From Desulfovibrio sp. (GTDB taxonomy: Bacteria; Desulfobacterota; Desulfovibrionia; Desulfovibrionales; Desulfovibrionaceae), in the NCBI RefSeq assembly GCF_034006445.1, contig NZ_JAVESS010000003.1, forward strand, positions 62,001-126,000: a DNA stretch of 64,000 nt. Direction: 5' to 3'. Of the stretch, positions 1 through 9,231 are shown piece by piece. The position numbers and the translations under genes are program-made. How positions within the stretch are numbered: the stretch's first letter is position 1; each line of letters starts with the position of its first letter. The notes under the pieces are model-generated. The model was not told where the DNA came from. It saw only the letters and a list, made by a program, of their open reading frames with translations, and did not search any database.

Positions 1-1548
1 GAACTTGCCGTCGCTGGCGGTATCGATATTGATGGCCGTGCCCGCCGTGGTGCGGAACACGCTGCTCATGACCGTGCCATCCGCACCGCCGCCCTTATAA
101 GCATTGGTTTCACCGCTGACGTTCTGCCCGCTGATGTTCACAACGGCCTGGTCCTTGGTATACACAGAAGTCGCCATATAGTTGACAGTGCCGCCTGTGA
201 CGGAACTGGAGAAGTTCACGTCGCCCTCGGCCTGCACGTTCACGGTGGACTTGCCGCCCCCCCATATGCCTGCGGCGGTCTTTTCATTGGCTCCAGCCGT
301 GAAGTTTATGTCCTTGCCGTGCACATTGGCTGTCGCCTGATAAAAATTGCCACTGCCGTCCTTGTCGCCTCCGGTGATCAGAGCCATGCTCGATCCACCG
401 TCCGCCGATGCGGCCATGTTCACATCGCCCTTTGTTCCGGCGTCAATGGTGATGGTCCCACCGCCAGGTCTGCCATATGCGGAGGTACCGTAGGCATTGC
501 CGTTTTCGGCCCTGGCGGAAACGTCTATCTTGCCCGCGCTGTCATGCGCAAAGGTAATGTCCGTATTGAGTGCGCCATAGGCATTGCCGGAAGCCGTGGT
601 GTTTTCCACAACAGCGCTGCTGTAGTCCTCGCCGCCCAGCGTGATTTTTTCTCCATTAACATTCATGCCGTGCGAATCGTACCATTCGCCCTTGAGGGGG
701 CCGCCAAGGTCTGTTTCAGCTTCGCGTTGCGCAGAGTCGTAGGAGGAACTGTCATTGCCCAGCAGCTCCATATTGTAGGTCTTTCCACCAACGGTCACTT
801 CAAGCACGGAGTCAAACTTTTCGCCAGCGGCCAGAGCGGCCTGCCCCGCCGCCGTAAGTGTGACGGTGACAAGGCCGGTGACGGGGTCCACAACCGGGGC
901 ATTGAAATAGGCCGAAGAGCCGCCCGCAAAGGCCAGGCTCACCTGGCTGGCGTCCGTGACAAGGTTGCCGTTTTCGTCAATGGCCTGAAACACCATGGAC
1001 TGACCGGCGTCAGAACCCACCACAAGGCGCGCATGGTAGATGGCGGGGGTACCGCCACCGCCGCCACCGCCGCCGGTTCCGGGCACGTCCGGCCCCTGGC
1101 CGCCGTCATCGCGGCCAAGCAGGCTGTCCGTGGCCAGCGTGTCCTGAGCGACGCTGGCTGTCTGCATGCTCCAGTCCAGGCCGCCAAGATGGTCAATACC
1201 CGAATCAAGGCTGGAATCGGCGTGTTCCGTATAATGTGCATTGCGCGTGGCGGCCGTTGGCCCGGCTGCGGGCATGAGATCCTCCTGCCCCAGGGCGCTG
1301 AAAAAGTCCTTGCCGGAAACCATTTGCCCATCCACGATAAAATCGGGTGTATTTTCACTGGTATAGTCGGTATAAAAACCGTCAAGACGAATTTTTGCGC
1401 CGTCCTCAAACGTAAAGGTCAGGGCGTCGCCTTCGCGGCTCAGCGTGGCATCAGTGGTGGGAAAATCCAGAACAATGCTGTCTTCCGCAGCATTGGCGAT
1501 CGTGGTCTGCTGTCCGAACTTCGGACGGGTAAGATGAATATTTGCCAT
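1..1548 (-). CDS. Giant secreted repeat adhesin, N-terminal part (runs off the window)
   Basis: The minus-strand frame is open from an ATG at 1548 to the window edge, giving the first ~516 residues of a larger protein; the 3' end lies outside. A good ribosome site (AGGAG) precedes the ATG by 7 bases. There is no Sec signal peptide. Residues 1-95 form a compact N-terminal region ending in LMPAAG (93-96), which resembles the di-alanine LapG-protease site in the retention module of LapA-type adhesins. A Gly-rich linker (about residues 160-170) is followed by an Ig-like stretch and then low-complexity Gly/Ala/Asn/Thr beta-repeat sequence. This pattern is typical of adhesins exported by type I secretion and held at the cell surface. 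The family name is inference; C-terminal RTX and secretion signals are not visible. It could instead be another large surface repeat protein. Confidence 0.7.
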   Translation of the reverse strand, partial: MANIHLTRPKFGQQTTIANAAEDSIVLDFPTTDATLSREGDALTFTFEDGAKIRLDGFYTDYTSENTPDFIVDGQMVSGKDFFSALGQEDLMPAAGPTAATRNAHYTEHADSSLDSGIDHLGGLDWSMQTASVAQDTLATDSLLGRDDGGQGPDVPGTGGGGGGGGTPAIYHARLVVGSDAGQSMVFQAIDENGNLVTDASQVSLAFAGGSSAYFNAPVVDPVTGLVTVTLTAAGQAALAAGEKFDSVLEVTVGGKTYNMELLGNDSSSYDSAQREAETDLGGPLKGEWYDSHGMNVNGEKITLGGEDYSSAVVENTTASGNAYGALNTDITFAHDSAGKIDVSARAENGNAYGTSAYGRPGGGTITIDAGTKGDVNMAASADGGSSMALITGGDKDGSGNFYQATANVHGKDINFTAGANEKTAAGIWGGGKSTVNVQAEGDVNFSSSVTGGTVNYMATSVYTKDQAVVNISGQNVSGETNAYKGGGADGTVMSSVFRTTAGTAINIDTASDGKF

Positions 1549-1823
1549 AACAAAACTCCTAAAGTGTATCCGGACAGGGCCTGAAAGAGTACAGGTGGCG
1601 CAAAGGCCAAATCTGCCCCGGAGCCCTGCCAGGGCGTTGCGTGCGCCCTTCGCAATGCGAAAGGCCGTAGCAACACAGCAGGACAACCATGTGTATTTTA
1701 AAGATATTTACTGAAAGAATAGAACAGGCAAAAGCTTGAAACCATTTGCCGGGCTTGTAAAAAGCCAAATAAGGCAGGGGGAGCGACCTTCTGGGCAGAT
1801 CGCGTGAGCAGGCTCACATCTTA

Positions 1824-1851
1824 ATAATAGTGTTTTAGTATTCTTTGTCAA
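1824..1851 (-). promoter_or_regulatory. Probable sigma-70 promoter of the adhesin gene
   Basis: On the minus strand TTGACA (complement of 1846-1851) is followed after 16 bases by TATTAT (complement of 1824-1829), matching 6/6 and 5/6 of the consensus. It points toward the adhesin start at 1548, which implies a leader of about 270 bases. The surrounding 1800-2060 stretch is unusually AT-rich for this window. Confidence 0.5.
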
Positions 1852-2313
1852 GCATCAAAAAGCGTCCTGGAGCACGCCACACTCTATCACGCGGATGAAC
1901 AACCTCAATATCTACTAGCATCTTATACTTTTATACAGAATCATATATTTTCAAAAGATTGTTTTCGCGCGGTATGGGCACAGCACCATATCCGTTCTCT
2001 TTCCCTTGGATGCCACTGAGCATATGTTACTAAAAATAAAAGAAATATACATGCGTTCACAGTGCTCCGGCAGTGTCCTTTGCGCAGTGCCCTTTGTTCA
2101 TGGTTCTTTGCGCATTAGCTGGCGGCTGCGGCACAACGGACTGCAGACTACATAGGTGAGCCTGCCTCGCCTATTGCCAGCTAAAAACAGCGCCCCTACC
2201 AGCCCTGAAAAAATAGCGCCTCCGAAACTGTCCAGTTTCGGAGGCGCTGATCAATGAATGTAATGGGAACAATGAAGGCAACAGGGACTATTCCCGCGCT
2301 ACGGACAGGCAAT

Positions 2314-2380
2314 AAAGGTTTTAGGGGGTGGGGGCGTGGGGGAGGAGACCCTTTTGCAAAAGGGTCCCTCCCCCACAAAG
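2314..2380 (-). repeat. Repeat family A, copy 1 (GC-rich 3'-end palindrome)
   Basis: Read on the minus strand it runs from CTTTGTGGGGGAGG through a palindromic core ACCCTTTTGCAAAAGGGT to CCTCCCCCAC, then ends CCCCCTAAAACCTTT. It lies 43 bases after the paaK-like stop. Other copies are at 15978-16044, 29462-29527 and 31557-31622, all in the same orientation relative to the preceding gene. Confidence 0.85.
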
Positions 2381-2422
2381 CATTTCAACCTGACCGCACT
2401 GTAGCGGCTAGCCGAACCCGTC

Positions 2423-3703
2423 TCAGCGCTTGTCCACAACGCGACGCGACTTGCTGAACGTGCGCGGCAATGTGGCATAGTCCACCACAACCACCTGCAT
2501 GCGGGCCAGTATGGCCTTGTGCAACCGGTGTTCCAGAGCCTGCGCCAGTGCGGCGTCATTGCCGCTGCCAACGCCCTGGGCGCGCTCTACAGTGAGGGTC
2601 AGATGGTCAAGGCCGCGCTCGTCGCGGGTGAGCTCCACCTGGTATTCACCGCCGAGTTCCGTAAATTCGCCTATGACGGCCATATACTGACCGGGGTAAA
2701 TGTTGACCCCCCGGTAGATGAGCATGTCGTCGGAACGGCCAAGGATGCGATCGTGCCTGGGCATGTTCAGTCCGCAGGAACACCGGCCCGGCAGCAGGCG
2801 GCACAGGTCGTGGGTGCGGTAGCGCAGCAGGGGCACGGCCTCCTTGCGCAGGCTGGTGACCACCATTTCACCCACTTCGCCTTCGGCAACGGGCTGCAGG
2901 GTGACGGGATCAAGCACTTCTATGATGAAGAGGTCGGCCCAGTAGTGCAGGCCCTCGTGCGCGTCGCAGTCAATGGCCGTACCGGGGCCGTACATTTCGG
3001 TCATGCCCGCGATGTCGTAACAGCCCTGAAGTCCCAGCTTGCTTTCGATGGTCTGACGCATTTTTTCGCTGCGCGCTTCTGAACCGCAGATCATCTTGCG
3101 CAGCTTGATTTTTTTGCCCAGATCCGCCCGCTCCACTTCCTCGGCCAGCAGCAGGGCCATGGATGCCGTGGCCCCAAAACAGGTAGTTTCAAGGTCTTGC
3201 AAAAGCTGCAGGTGCATCTCAAGGTTGCCCGGCCCCACAGGCACGGTCAGCATGCCAAGCTTTTCGCTGCCGCCCTGAAAGCCCACGCCCGCCGTCCAGA
3301 GGCCATAGCCCACGGCAATCTGCATGCGATCTTCAGCCGTAAGCCCGGCCAGTTCATAGCAGCGGGCCATCTGCAGATTGAATGTGTCCACATCCGCAGC
3401 GGTATAGGCCAGAATTTTACGCTTGCCGGTGGTGCCGCTGGAGGCGTGGATGCGCACAACGTCGGTGGGCGGAACGCAGAGCAGGGGCAGGGGATAGCCC
3501 TCGCGCAGGTCGTCCACGTCCACCGTGGGCAGGCGGGCAAGGTCGTCCAGCCCAAGCTGGTCGCCGGGCTTCAGTCCACAGGCGCGAAGCTTGCTGCCAT
3601 ACTGGGGAGAATTCCAGACGCGGGCCAGGGTGTTAGCCAAGCCTTCTTCCTGCTGGCGGCGGATATCTGCATCATCAAGCTGGGGAATGAAGCGGTAGGA
3701 CAT
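2423..3703 (-). CDS. paaK: Phenylacetate-CoA ligase family AMP-forming aryl-acid ligase
   Basis: The 426-residue protein has the full adenylate-forming layout of the PaaK family: the phosphate loop ASSGTTGKRK (~88-97), an AGMTEMYGPG segment, a YRTHDL motif and the C-terminal GRSDDMLIYRGVNIYP hinge. Length matches the family (~430). It should activate phenylacetate or a related aryl acid with ATP and CoA in the cytoplasm. In anaerobes such ligases often work with indolepyruvate-type ferredoxin oxidoreductases in aromatic amino acid fermentation; no such partner is in the window. The ATG at 3703 is preceded by AAGGAG at a spacing of 9. The next gene on this strand lies 308 bases upstream, so it is probably transcribed alone. 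The exact aryl substrate is not readable from sequence. Confidence 0.85.
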   Translation of the reverse strand: MSYRFIPQLDDADIRRQQEEGLANTLARVWNSPQYGSKLRACGLKPGDQLGLDDLARLPTVDVDDLREGYPLPLLCVPPTDVVRIHASSGTTGKRKILAYTAADVDTFNLQMARCYELAGLTAEDRMQIAVGYGLWTAGVGFQGGSEKLGMLTVPVGPGNLEMHLQLLQDLETTCFGATASMALLLAEEVERADLGKKIKLRKMICGSEARSEKMRQTIESKLGLQGCYDIAGMTEMYGPGTAIDCDAHEGLHYWADLFIIEVLDPVTLQPVAEGEVGEMVVTSLRKEAVPLLRYRTHDLCRLLPGRCSCGLNMPRHDRILGRSDDMLIYRGVNIYPGQYMAVIGEFTELGGEYQVELTRDERGLDHLTLTVERAQGVGSGNDAALAQALEHRLHKAILARMQVVVVDYATLPRTFSKSRRVVDKR

Positions 3704-4011
3704 GCTTCTGCGGCTCCTTCAGGCTAGAGCGAATTCACGTTGGGTACGTGCGGTCACACTGTTCAAAACACGCTCGTCACGGCGCGCGCTGTCGCAACGG
3801 CACAGCCGTACAGCCGTACAGCCGTACTGGGCTTCGCGGCAGCCGTTCCAACGCGGGAACCTTGCTGGACGCCGGGCTCCAAAATGCGATGGGCGATTGT
3901 GCTTCTTTTACGCCCCGCAGGCAAGGATTGATCATTCCGTGCCTGAAACACCCGCAGGGCGCTGCCAGTAAAGCGGTGCGGCCCTGAAAGCGGAGAGCTT
4001 GCTGAAAACGC
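3704..4011. other. Intergenic region with short tandem repeat
   Basis: Nothing gene-like is visible. An 8-base unit CAGCCGTA is repeated three times at 3803-3826. Confidence 0.55.
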
Positions 4012-5133
4012 CTAGACCTCGCGGCAATGCGTGAAGGCGCGGCGCACGCTGGCCACCCGCGCTTCGGGGTCGTGCGCTCCCTGACGTTCGGCCTCGGCCA
4101 GGGCCAGCATGAGCAGTACCCGCGCCTTGGGAGTTGAAAGCATGCCCGAAGCGATGAACGACGCATATTCTTCAAGATCCGTCACCGGAGCGCCCCCCGT
4201 GCGGCTGGCGCGCACCACGGGCTTGCCTTCCCTGACGGCCAGGTCCAGAGCCTTGCGGATATCTGACGGCATGGAGCCGTTGCCCATGCCCGCCACCACC
4301 AGCCCGGACGAACGCTCCAGAGAAAAGAGCGTGGCGTCCAGCGGCATGCCCGCGCAGGCGTAGAGCACATCCACGCGCGGCAGATTGTCCTTCCCGGCAT
4401 GGGCAGCGTACGTTCCGGCCAGGACTGGGCCGTCCTCGCCGCTGTGATAGAAGACGGGCTGCCCGTTGATGACGCGGCCGAGCAGGCCGGATTCCAGAGC
4501 GCGAAAGGCTTCCACGTCCAGCGTTCCGGCCTTGACCGCCGTGCGGGCCGAAATGATGCGCCCGTTCATGACGATGAGCGCCCCGCGCGCCCGCGCCTGC
4601 GGGCTGGCAGCCACGGCCACGGCGTCCCTTATATTGATGGGGCCGTCCGCGCTGAGCGAGGTGGCCGGACGCATGGCCCCTGTGAGCACCACAGGCTTGG
4701 AACTGTTCATGGTCAGGTGCAGGTAGAAGGCCGATTCTTCAAGGGTGTCGGTGCCGTGGGTAAGCACAACGCCGCACATGTCTTCGTCTTCCAGCGCTTG
4801 AGCGCAGTCGCGCCCAAGTTTGGCCCAGTGGCAGGGGCGCATGTCCTCGCTGGGCAGGTTGCCGCACTGGCGGCTGGCAATACGCGCCACCCCTTCGATG
4901 CCGGGCAGGCTTTCCAGCATGCACTCCACGGACAATACGCCGGCCTGATAGCTTATCTGCTCCAGCGGAGTGTCGGCCACCCCGGCAATGGTGCCTCCCG
5001 TGCCCAACAGCGCAACTTGAGGCAGGGCGACCTGGGGCTGAGCGTCCTGGAGCTGAGCGGCCTGGAGCCGCGCGTCCTGGGGCAGTGCGGCGGATTCAGA
5101 ACCATTGGCATTCATACGTGAGGTCGGGCTCAT
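4012..5133 (-). CDS. L-asparaginase (type I/II asparaginase family)
   Basis: The 373-residue protein carries the two hallmark asparaginase motifs: LGTGGTIAG (~43-51, with the first catalytic Thr) and VLTHGTDTLEE (~122-132, with the Thr-Asp pair). A GAMRP segment follows. It should hydrolyse L-asparagine to aspartate and ammonia. The first ~40 residues are a Gln/Ala-rich extension with short internal repeats (LQAAQLQDAQPQVALPQVAL) that is not a signal peptide, so the enzyme is probably cytoplasmic, although the core resembles periplasmic type II enzymes. The ATG at 5133 has GGGAG 6 bases upstream. Glutaminase side activity cannot be excluded. Confidence 0.88.
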   Translation of the reverse strand: MSPTSRMNANGSESAALPQDARLQAAQLQDAQPQVALPQVALLGTGGTIAGVADTPLEQISYQAGVLSVECMLESLPGIEGVARIASRQCGNLPSEDMRPCHWAKLGRDCAQALEDEDMCGVVLTHGTDTLEESAFYLHLTMNSSKPVVLTGAMRPATSLSADGPINIRDAVAVAASPQARARGALIVMNGRIISARTAVKAGTLDVEAFRALESGLLGRVINGQPVFYHSGEDGPVLAGTYAAHAGKDNLPRVDVLYACAGMPLDATLFSLERSSGLVVAGMGNGSMPSDIRKALDLAVREGKPVVRASRTGGAPVTDLEEYASFIASGMLSTPKARVLLMLALAEAERQGAHDPEARVASVRRAFTHCREV

Positions 5134-5235
5134 GCGGGCTCCCGTTGCACCGGGGCTTCCACGCCTCGCGGCGGGGTGTTGTGCGCGGCGTTGACGGCTT
5201 TGCGCGTTTGGGATCTCAGTATCATCTTGTAAACC

Positions 5236-5718
5236 TTACTCTTGCGGCAGTGCGGGCGCTGTCCACAGCATGGCCATTTGCGGCTGCCCGGTGTGACCGC
5301 AAAGGCTTTCGCCCACGGGCACGAAGCCCATGCTTTTGTAAAATGCCTGCGCCCCTGTGTTGGCGCAGTACACATCGAGCCGAAGCCGGACACGCCCACG
5401 CAGCACATGCCGCAGAAGCGCACTGCCGAACCCCTTGCGCCAGAAAGCCGGAGCCACAAAAAGCGCGGCAAGCAGGTCTTCGCCGTCAGGACTGCACACG
5501 GCGGCAAAGGCAATGGGACGGCCAGCATGCCGAAAAACTGTCACCTGCGATGCGGGCAGATAGTGCCGCGCCATGGCCTCACGCTGCGCAGTCCACAGCG
5601 CCGGGGGGACAAAATCGTGCGCCAACAGGGACGCTTCAAGCCAGATATCCGCGCAGGCCGCGTAATCCGCCGGGGTTTTGGCTGGCACGGGCTTGGTTTT
5701 GACGTTACAGATGTTCAT
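5236..5718 (-). CDS. GNAT-family N-acetyltransferase (YjaB-like)
   Basis: A 160-residue single-domain GNAT protein. The acetyl-CoA loop is visible in WRKGFGSALL, and the C-terminal NTGAQAFYKSMGF motif is typical. The IWLEASLLAHDF start and ALFVAP strand resemble E. coli YjaB, an acetyltransferase of unclear substrate. The ATG at 5718 is chosen because sequence upstream belongs to repeat C (5835-5993) and carries no family similarity; the start has no clear ribosome site, so it is moderately uncertain. The acceptor substrate is unknown. Confidence 0.7.
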   Translation of the reverse strand: MNICNVKTKPVPAKTPADYAACADIWLEASLLAHDFVPPALWTAQREAMARHYLPASQVTVFRHAGRPIAFAAVCSPDGEDLLAALFVAPAFWRKGFGSALLRHVLRGRVRLRLDVYCANTGAQAFYKSMGFVPVGESLCGHTGQPQMAMLWTAPALPQE

Positions 5719-5834
5719 ACTGTTGCGTTCATGATTATGCGAGGGGGGCAAGCGCGTCAACGGCGCGGGGCAGGCGGGCACAGCCCCGCTGCGGCCCTGC
5801 GGCAAAGACGCCGCGCAGGCAAGGCACATTGCAG

Positions 5835-5993
5835 TTAAGGAAGCACTGATTAAAGAGCCTCTTGAAAACGCGCAGTTGTTTCGTTTGGCAAGGCGCGATC
5901 TTTTTTTGAAGCCGGAGTGGGCTCTTCCGTCCTCGACTGTTTCAAAAAAAGTGAAGCAAAACCGCCAAGCGGAATACATCAGCGTTTCCTTAA
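5835..5993 (-). repeat. Repeat family C, copy 1 (about 155 bases, nested inverted repeats)
   Basis: This is an inverted copy of the element at 23612-23770. Outer arms are GGAAACGC and a GCG-TTTCC-type counterpart, middle arms TCCGTTTGGC and GCCAAACGAA-like, and inner arms TTTTTTTGAA and TTCAAAAAAA. It sits in the 374-base gap between the divergent GNAT and MFS genes. No open frame for a transposase is present, so it resembles a miniature non-autonomous element. Confidence 0.8.
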
Positions 5994-6092
5994 AAAATGC
6001 AGCCCATTTATTTCAACCAATATGCATGATTGTATAAAATTTTACTGTGCCCCCTCCTTGGTTTTACTGTGGTATTAGTGTAGGTTGCGCCG

Positions 6093-7328
6093 ATGGACAA
6101 AAAAAAGATATCACTTGTGTCACTGGGGCATCTGTCCTGCGACGTAAACGGCGGGGCTCTCCCCGCTGTTCTGCCCTTTTTGCGCACGCATTACGGGCTG
6201 TCGTATCAGGCCACGGGCGGACTGATGTTCGCATACTCCTGCCTTTCGTCCATCATTCAGCCGATCTTCGGCCTCATGGCGGACAGGCTCTCCAAGCCCT
6301 GGCTTATTCCACTGGGCGTGTTTCTGGCGGGCATCGGCCTGACCGCCGTTGGCTTTATGTCCAGCTACTGGGCCATTTTCGCGGCCATTGGCGTCAGCGG
6401 CGTGGGCGCGGCGCTCTTTCATCCCGAAGGGGCGCGCTTTGCCAACAAGGTGTCCGGCGACAGCAAGGGCACGGGCATGAGCATTTTTTCCATCGGCGGC
6501 AACGCGGGCTTTGTGGTAGGCCCCCTGCTGGCCACGTTTTTTCTGACCATGTTCGGCATGCCGGGCATGGTCATCTTCGGCCTGCTGGGCACGGTCATGG
6601 CCTCGATTCTTCTGCTGCTCATCATGCGCATGGTCGCGCCCGAAGCGGCTGCGGCGGCGCAACGTACCGCTGAGGCGGCCTACGGGCAGCCCAAGGGCGC
6701 TGCAAACGCCGCAGGCGACAAGGCAAAATCCGGCGAAGACGCCGCGCTGCAAAATAACTGGCACGAGTTTTCAAAGCTCACCGGAGCCATCATTACGCGC
6801 TCCATTCTTTTTATCGGCTTTAACACCTTTATTCCCCTGTACTGGGTGAGCGGCTTTGGCCAAAGCAAGGCCGCCGGAGCCGTGGCCCTGACCGTCTTTT
6901 GCACGTTCGGCGTCTTGAGCAACATACTTGGCGGCGTTCTGGCCGACAAATATGGCTTCCGTGCCATCGTGCGCCTGGCATTCGCCCTGGTCACGCCCGT
7001 TGTGCTGGCTTTCAGCCTGATGCCCAATCTTTACGCCGCCTACGCCATGCTGCCTCTGCTGGGCTTTGTTCTCTACGTGCCCTTCAGTTCGCTGGTCGTG
7101 CTTGGGCAGACGTACCTTGCCCGCAATATCGGCTTTGCTTCTGGCGTGACGCTGGGTCTGGCCACGAGCCTGGGCGGCGTGTTCGCGCCTGTGCTGGGAT
7201 GGATAGCCGACAATCACGGCCTGCCGCGCACCTTTCAGTGCCTGGCTCTGGTGGCCCTGGTGGGCACCATATTTGCCTTCACCCTGCGAAAGACTGAAGA
7301 AAAGAAAAAAGCTGGCAAAACGGCATAA
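6093..7328 (+). CDS. MFS transporter, fosmidomycin-resistance (Fsr) type
   Basis: The 411-residue protein begins MDKKKISLVSLGHLSCDVNGG and has about 12 hydrophobic segments split by a polar central loop (~190-220), the normal MFS 6+6 arrangement. The first half contains GLMADRLSKPW (MFS motif A region) and the HPEGARFAN segment typical of the Fsr drug-efflux group. It is an inner-membrane, proton-driven exporter. The ATG at 6093 has only a weak upstream ribosome site. The substrate could be a drug or a sugar- or phosphonate-like compound; the family name does not prove fosmidomycin export here. Confidence 0.8.
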   Translation: MDKKKISLVSLGHLSCDVNGGALPAVLPFLRTHYGLSYQATGGLMFAYSCLSSIIQPIFGLMADRLSKPWLIPLGVFLAGIGLTAVGFMSSYWAIFAAIGVSGVGAALFHPEGARFANKVSGDSKGTGMSIFSIGGNAGFVVGPLLATFFLTMFGMPGMVIFGLLGTVMASILLLLIMRMVAPEAAAAAQRTAEAAYGQPKGAANAAGDKAKSGEDAALQNNWHEFSKLTGAIITRSILFIGFNTFIPLYWVSGFGQSKAAGAVALTVFCTFGVLSNILGGVLADKYGFRAIVRLAFALVTPVVLAFSLMPNLYAAYAMLPLLGFVLYVPFSSLVVLGQTYLARNIGFASGVTLGLATSLGGVFAPVLGWIADNHGLPRTFQCLALVALVGTIFAFTLRKTEEKKKAGKTA

Positions 7329-7361
7329 CGTCACAGCCCGCACTGAAGCGGCCTGACTTTC

Positions 7362-7587
7362 GGGGTTGCCAGACTGGATTGGACGCCGGGCATGCCCCTG
7401 ACACGACCGTTTGTCGGGGTTGTTCGTTGGAGTTGTTCGCCGGGGTTGTGCGCTCGATTGGCCGCTTGGGCTGACCGTCAAACCGCCTGGCCGTCTACCG
7501 AACCGCTTTCTTGGCCTGACTGGCCGGGCCAGCCCCCTGACACGAATGCCTGACTGCCGGGGTTGCCAGCTTGGATTGGACGCCGGG
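7362..7587. repeat. Direct repeat pair (29-base unit)
   Basis: GGGGTTGCCAG..TGGATTGG..CCGGG occurs at 7362-7390 and 7559-7587 with two mismatches. A shorter shared block CCCCTGACACGA follows the first and precedes the second. Confidence 0.7.
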
Positions 7588-7712
7588 ATTGTCAGCCTTG
7601 AGTGACCCGGCGGCCCCCTTGTTCTGGCCGCCCAAAAACGGCCCGAGCGCGATGCGTACCGCCTCCGCTTGAAAAGTCCCTCCACGAGCAATAGCTTTTG
7701 TACTGACGCACT

Positions 7713-7750
7713 GCGCGCCCGCTTGAACATTCAGGCGGGCGCGCTTTTTT
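7713..7750 (+). terminator. Intrinsic terminator
   Basis: GCGCGCCCGC (7713-7722) pairs perfectly with GCGGGCGCGC (7735-7744), followed by six T residues. It is far (385 bases) from the MFS stop codon. Confidence 0.7.
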
Positions 7751-7802
7751 GCATACTGCACAAAGCGATCTGGCAACCGAAAGCCCCGCCTTGTTGGCAG
7801 CG

Positions 7803-7905
7803 TGTCTTGCCAGCGTGCCTTGCCGGCATGCCTTGCTGGCGTGTGTTGCTGGCGTGTCTTGCCAGCGTCCTTGCCAGCGTGTCTTGCCAGCGTGTCTTGG
7901 CAGAG
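7803..7905. repeat. 13-base minisatellite, eight units
   Basis: Eight head-to-tail units close to TGTCTTGCCAGCG (seven of 13 bases, one of 12) with point differences. No spacers separate the units. Confidence 0.8.
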
Positions 7906-8626
7906 TGTCACCCATGTGCGTGACTGCAGACAACTGTGCGTCCTCTTTGTGCATAAATAGATTAACATACCAATTTCATTTAATATTTACGCTGCATTCA
8001 ATGTTCTTAACAGGCGCGTTGAGGGGGCAATTGACGCCAACCCCGGCCGCGTTGCAACACCGGGAAATTGTTGCAATCGCTGTCGTTGATGGTCGCAACG
8101 CGCCGTAAGCACTGTTCCTATCGCATTTAACATACTAATATTATAAATAAAAATTGCCAAAATACTTGTTCGTAAAACCAGCACGGATTTTTGCCCCGGA
8201 GTGCAAGCCCGTTTAGATATGCCGGGGGGGCAGGCTGTGGACGCACGAAATGAAGGCTTTCACTCAGACCCCTACGCGGCCCCCGGTGCTGGCTCCTGCG
8301 CTGCCATGCGGTTGAAGCTGACGCCTGCATGCATGTGGGCAAGTGTTCCAGAATGCCCTGTGCGGCGGTCCCATGCACGCCTGTGCTGGTGTGGGGTGAT
8401 AGACTGCGCCCAATAGAATATGCACAGAAGAGGGGTGCGGGGCACGACAAACGAGATGTACGGGACGTGCGTGTAGGGTGCGCAGTGGTGAGGTGTACAA
8501 TGCGGGTAAGGGGGCACCATGTCGGTGGAGGCGTCTGCATCCTGTGCGGGCTTGCCCGACACGCGCCAAGCAGCTCGCCTATCTGCTTGATATTTTTAAC
8601 GCACAATAATAATTTTGCGATTATGC

Positions 8627-8655
8627 TTGACACTTTGTTGCCAAAGGACTACTTA
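8627..8655 (+). promoter_or_regulatory. Possible sigma-70 promoter of the initiator tRNA
   Basis: TTGACA at 8627-8632 matches the -35 consensus fully. A weak -10 (TACTTA, 8650-8655) lies 17 bases downstream, with the tRNA start 31 bases further. Confidence 0.4.
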
Positions 8656-8686
8656 TCTGTTTCGCAACAACACACTGTTGCCGTGT

Positions 8687-8763
<77 letters not shown>

Positions 8764-8772
8764 GATTTTTCA

Positions 8773-8810
8773 AGCCCTTACGGAGACGAGCCGTAAGGGC
8801 TTTTTCTTTT
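8773..8810 (+). terminator. Intrinsic terminator after tRNA-fMet
   Basis: AGCCCTTACGG (8773-8783) pairs with CCGTAAGGGCT (8791-8801), then a T-rich run. The same stem with one wobble pair reappears after tonB at 11172-11204. Confidence 0.9.
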
Positions 8811-9231
8811 GTCACGATGCCATGCATGCCGCAGACTCTTCCGCCCTATGATGATGGCAGCCCCGGACGGCACGGGCGCGAAAAACAACGGCATGGGACA
8901 AAAACGCGTAAAGTCCCCCGATCCTGTTAGTCGCCTTTGCTCCTAAAGGGCCAGTACACGTTGGTTTTCGGCCAACGTGGCATCTCAGCCCTTGAATCCA
9001 TGCATCTGCCTGGCGCAGGCATGCTATGAATCCAGTACGTTGCCGCTTACAATATGGCTATACGCGCGGAACTACGGATTTTCCTCCTTTCATGCTTCAC
9101 GCAAAAATCCCATAACGATCAAGATTCAGCGTATTTTCCATAGCATCTCCCGCAATGCAGTCATTGACACAGCGACATGAACTGTCTATGACTACTTTGA
9201 ATTTCAATTTCATATTCAGCGGGGAGGCCAG
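8811..9231. other. Intergenic region upstream of tolQ
   Basis: No gene seen. A ribosome site GGGGAGG lies just before the tolQ start. Confidence 0.5.

Larger units (their letters stand above)
1549..2422. other. Intergenic region between adhesin and paaK-like gene
   Basis: This 874-base stretch has no convincing gene. It holds the adhesin leader and promoter, an AT-rich segment at about 1800-2060, and near the paaK-like gene end a copy of repeat family A (2314-2380). Short open frames here lack ribosome sites and recognisable sequence. Confidence 0.6.
7329..8686. other. 1.36-kb gene-poor region with repeats and a terminator
   Basis: No convincing protein gene is seen. The region holds a 29-base direct repeat (7362-7390 and 7559-7587, 27 of 29 identical), an intrinsic terminator (7713-7750), a 13-base tandem array (7803-7905), and AT-rich sequence leading to the initiator tRNA. 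The terminator lies 385 bases beyond the MFS stop, so a long untranslated tail or a small RNA ending there is possible. Confidence 0.55.

Noticed and set aside
319..1584. 421-codon open frame on the plus strand opposite the adhesin
   Set aside because: It is antisense to a frame with a good ribosome site, adhesin-like repeats and a promoter; it has no recognisable domain.
5719..5979. Longer N-terminus for the acetyltransferase
   Set aside because: The added residues are encoded by repeat C and lack GNAT similarity.
7803..7905. Possible CRISPR array
   Set aside because: The 13-base units are directly adjacent with no spacers, and no cas genes are present; it is a minisatellite.
7495..7968. 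Minus-strand open frames over the minisatellite
   Set aside because: The apparent protein repeats (for example ARHAGK) simply reflect the tandem DNA repeat; there is no ribosome site or conserved sequence.
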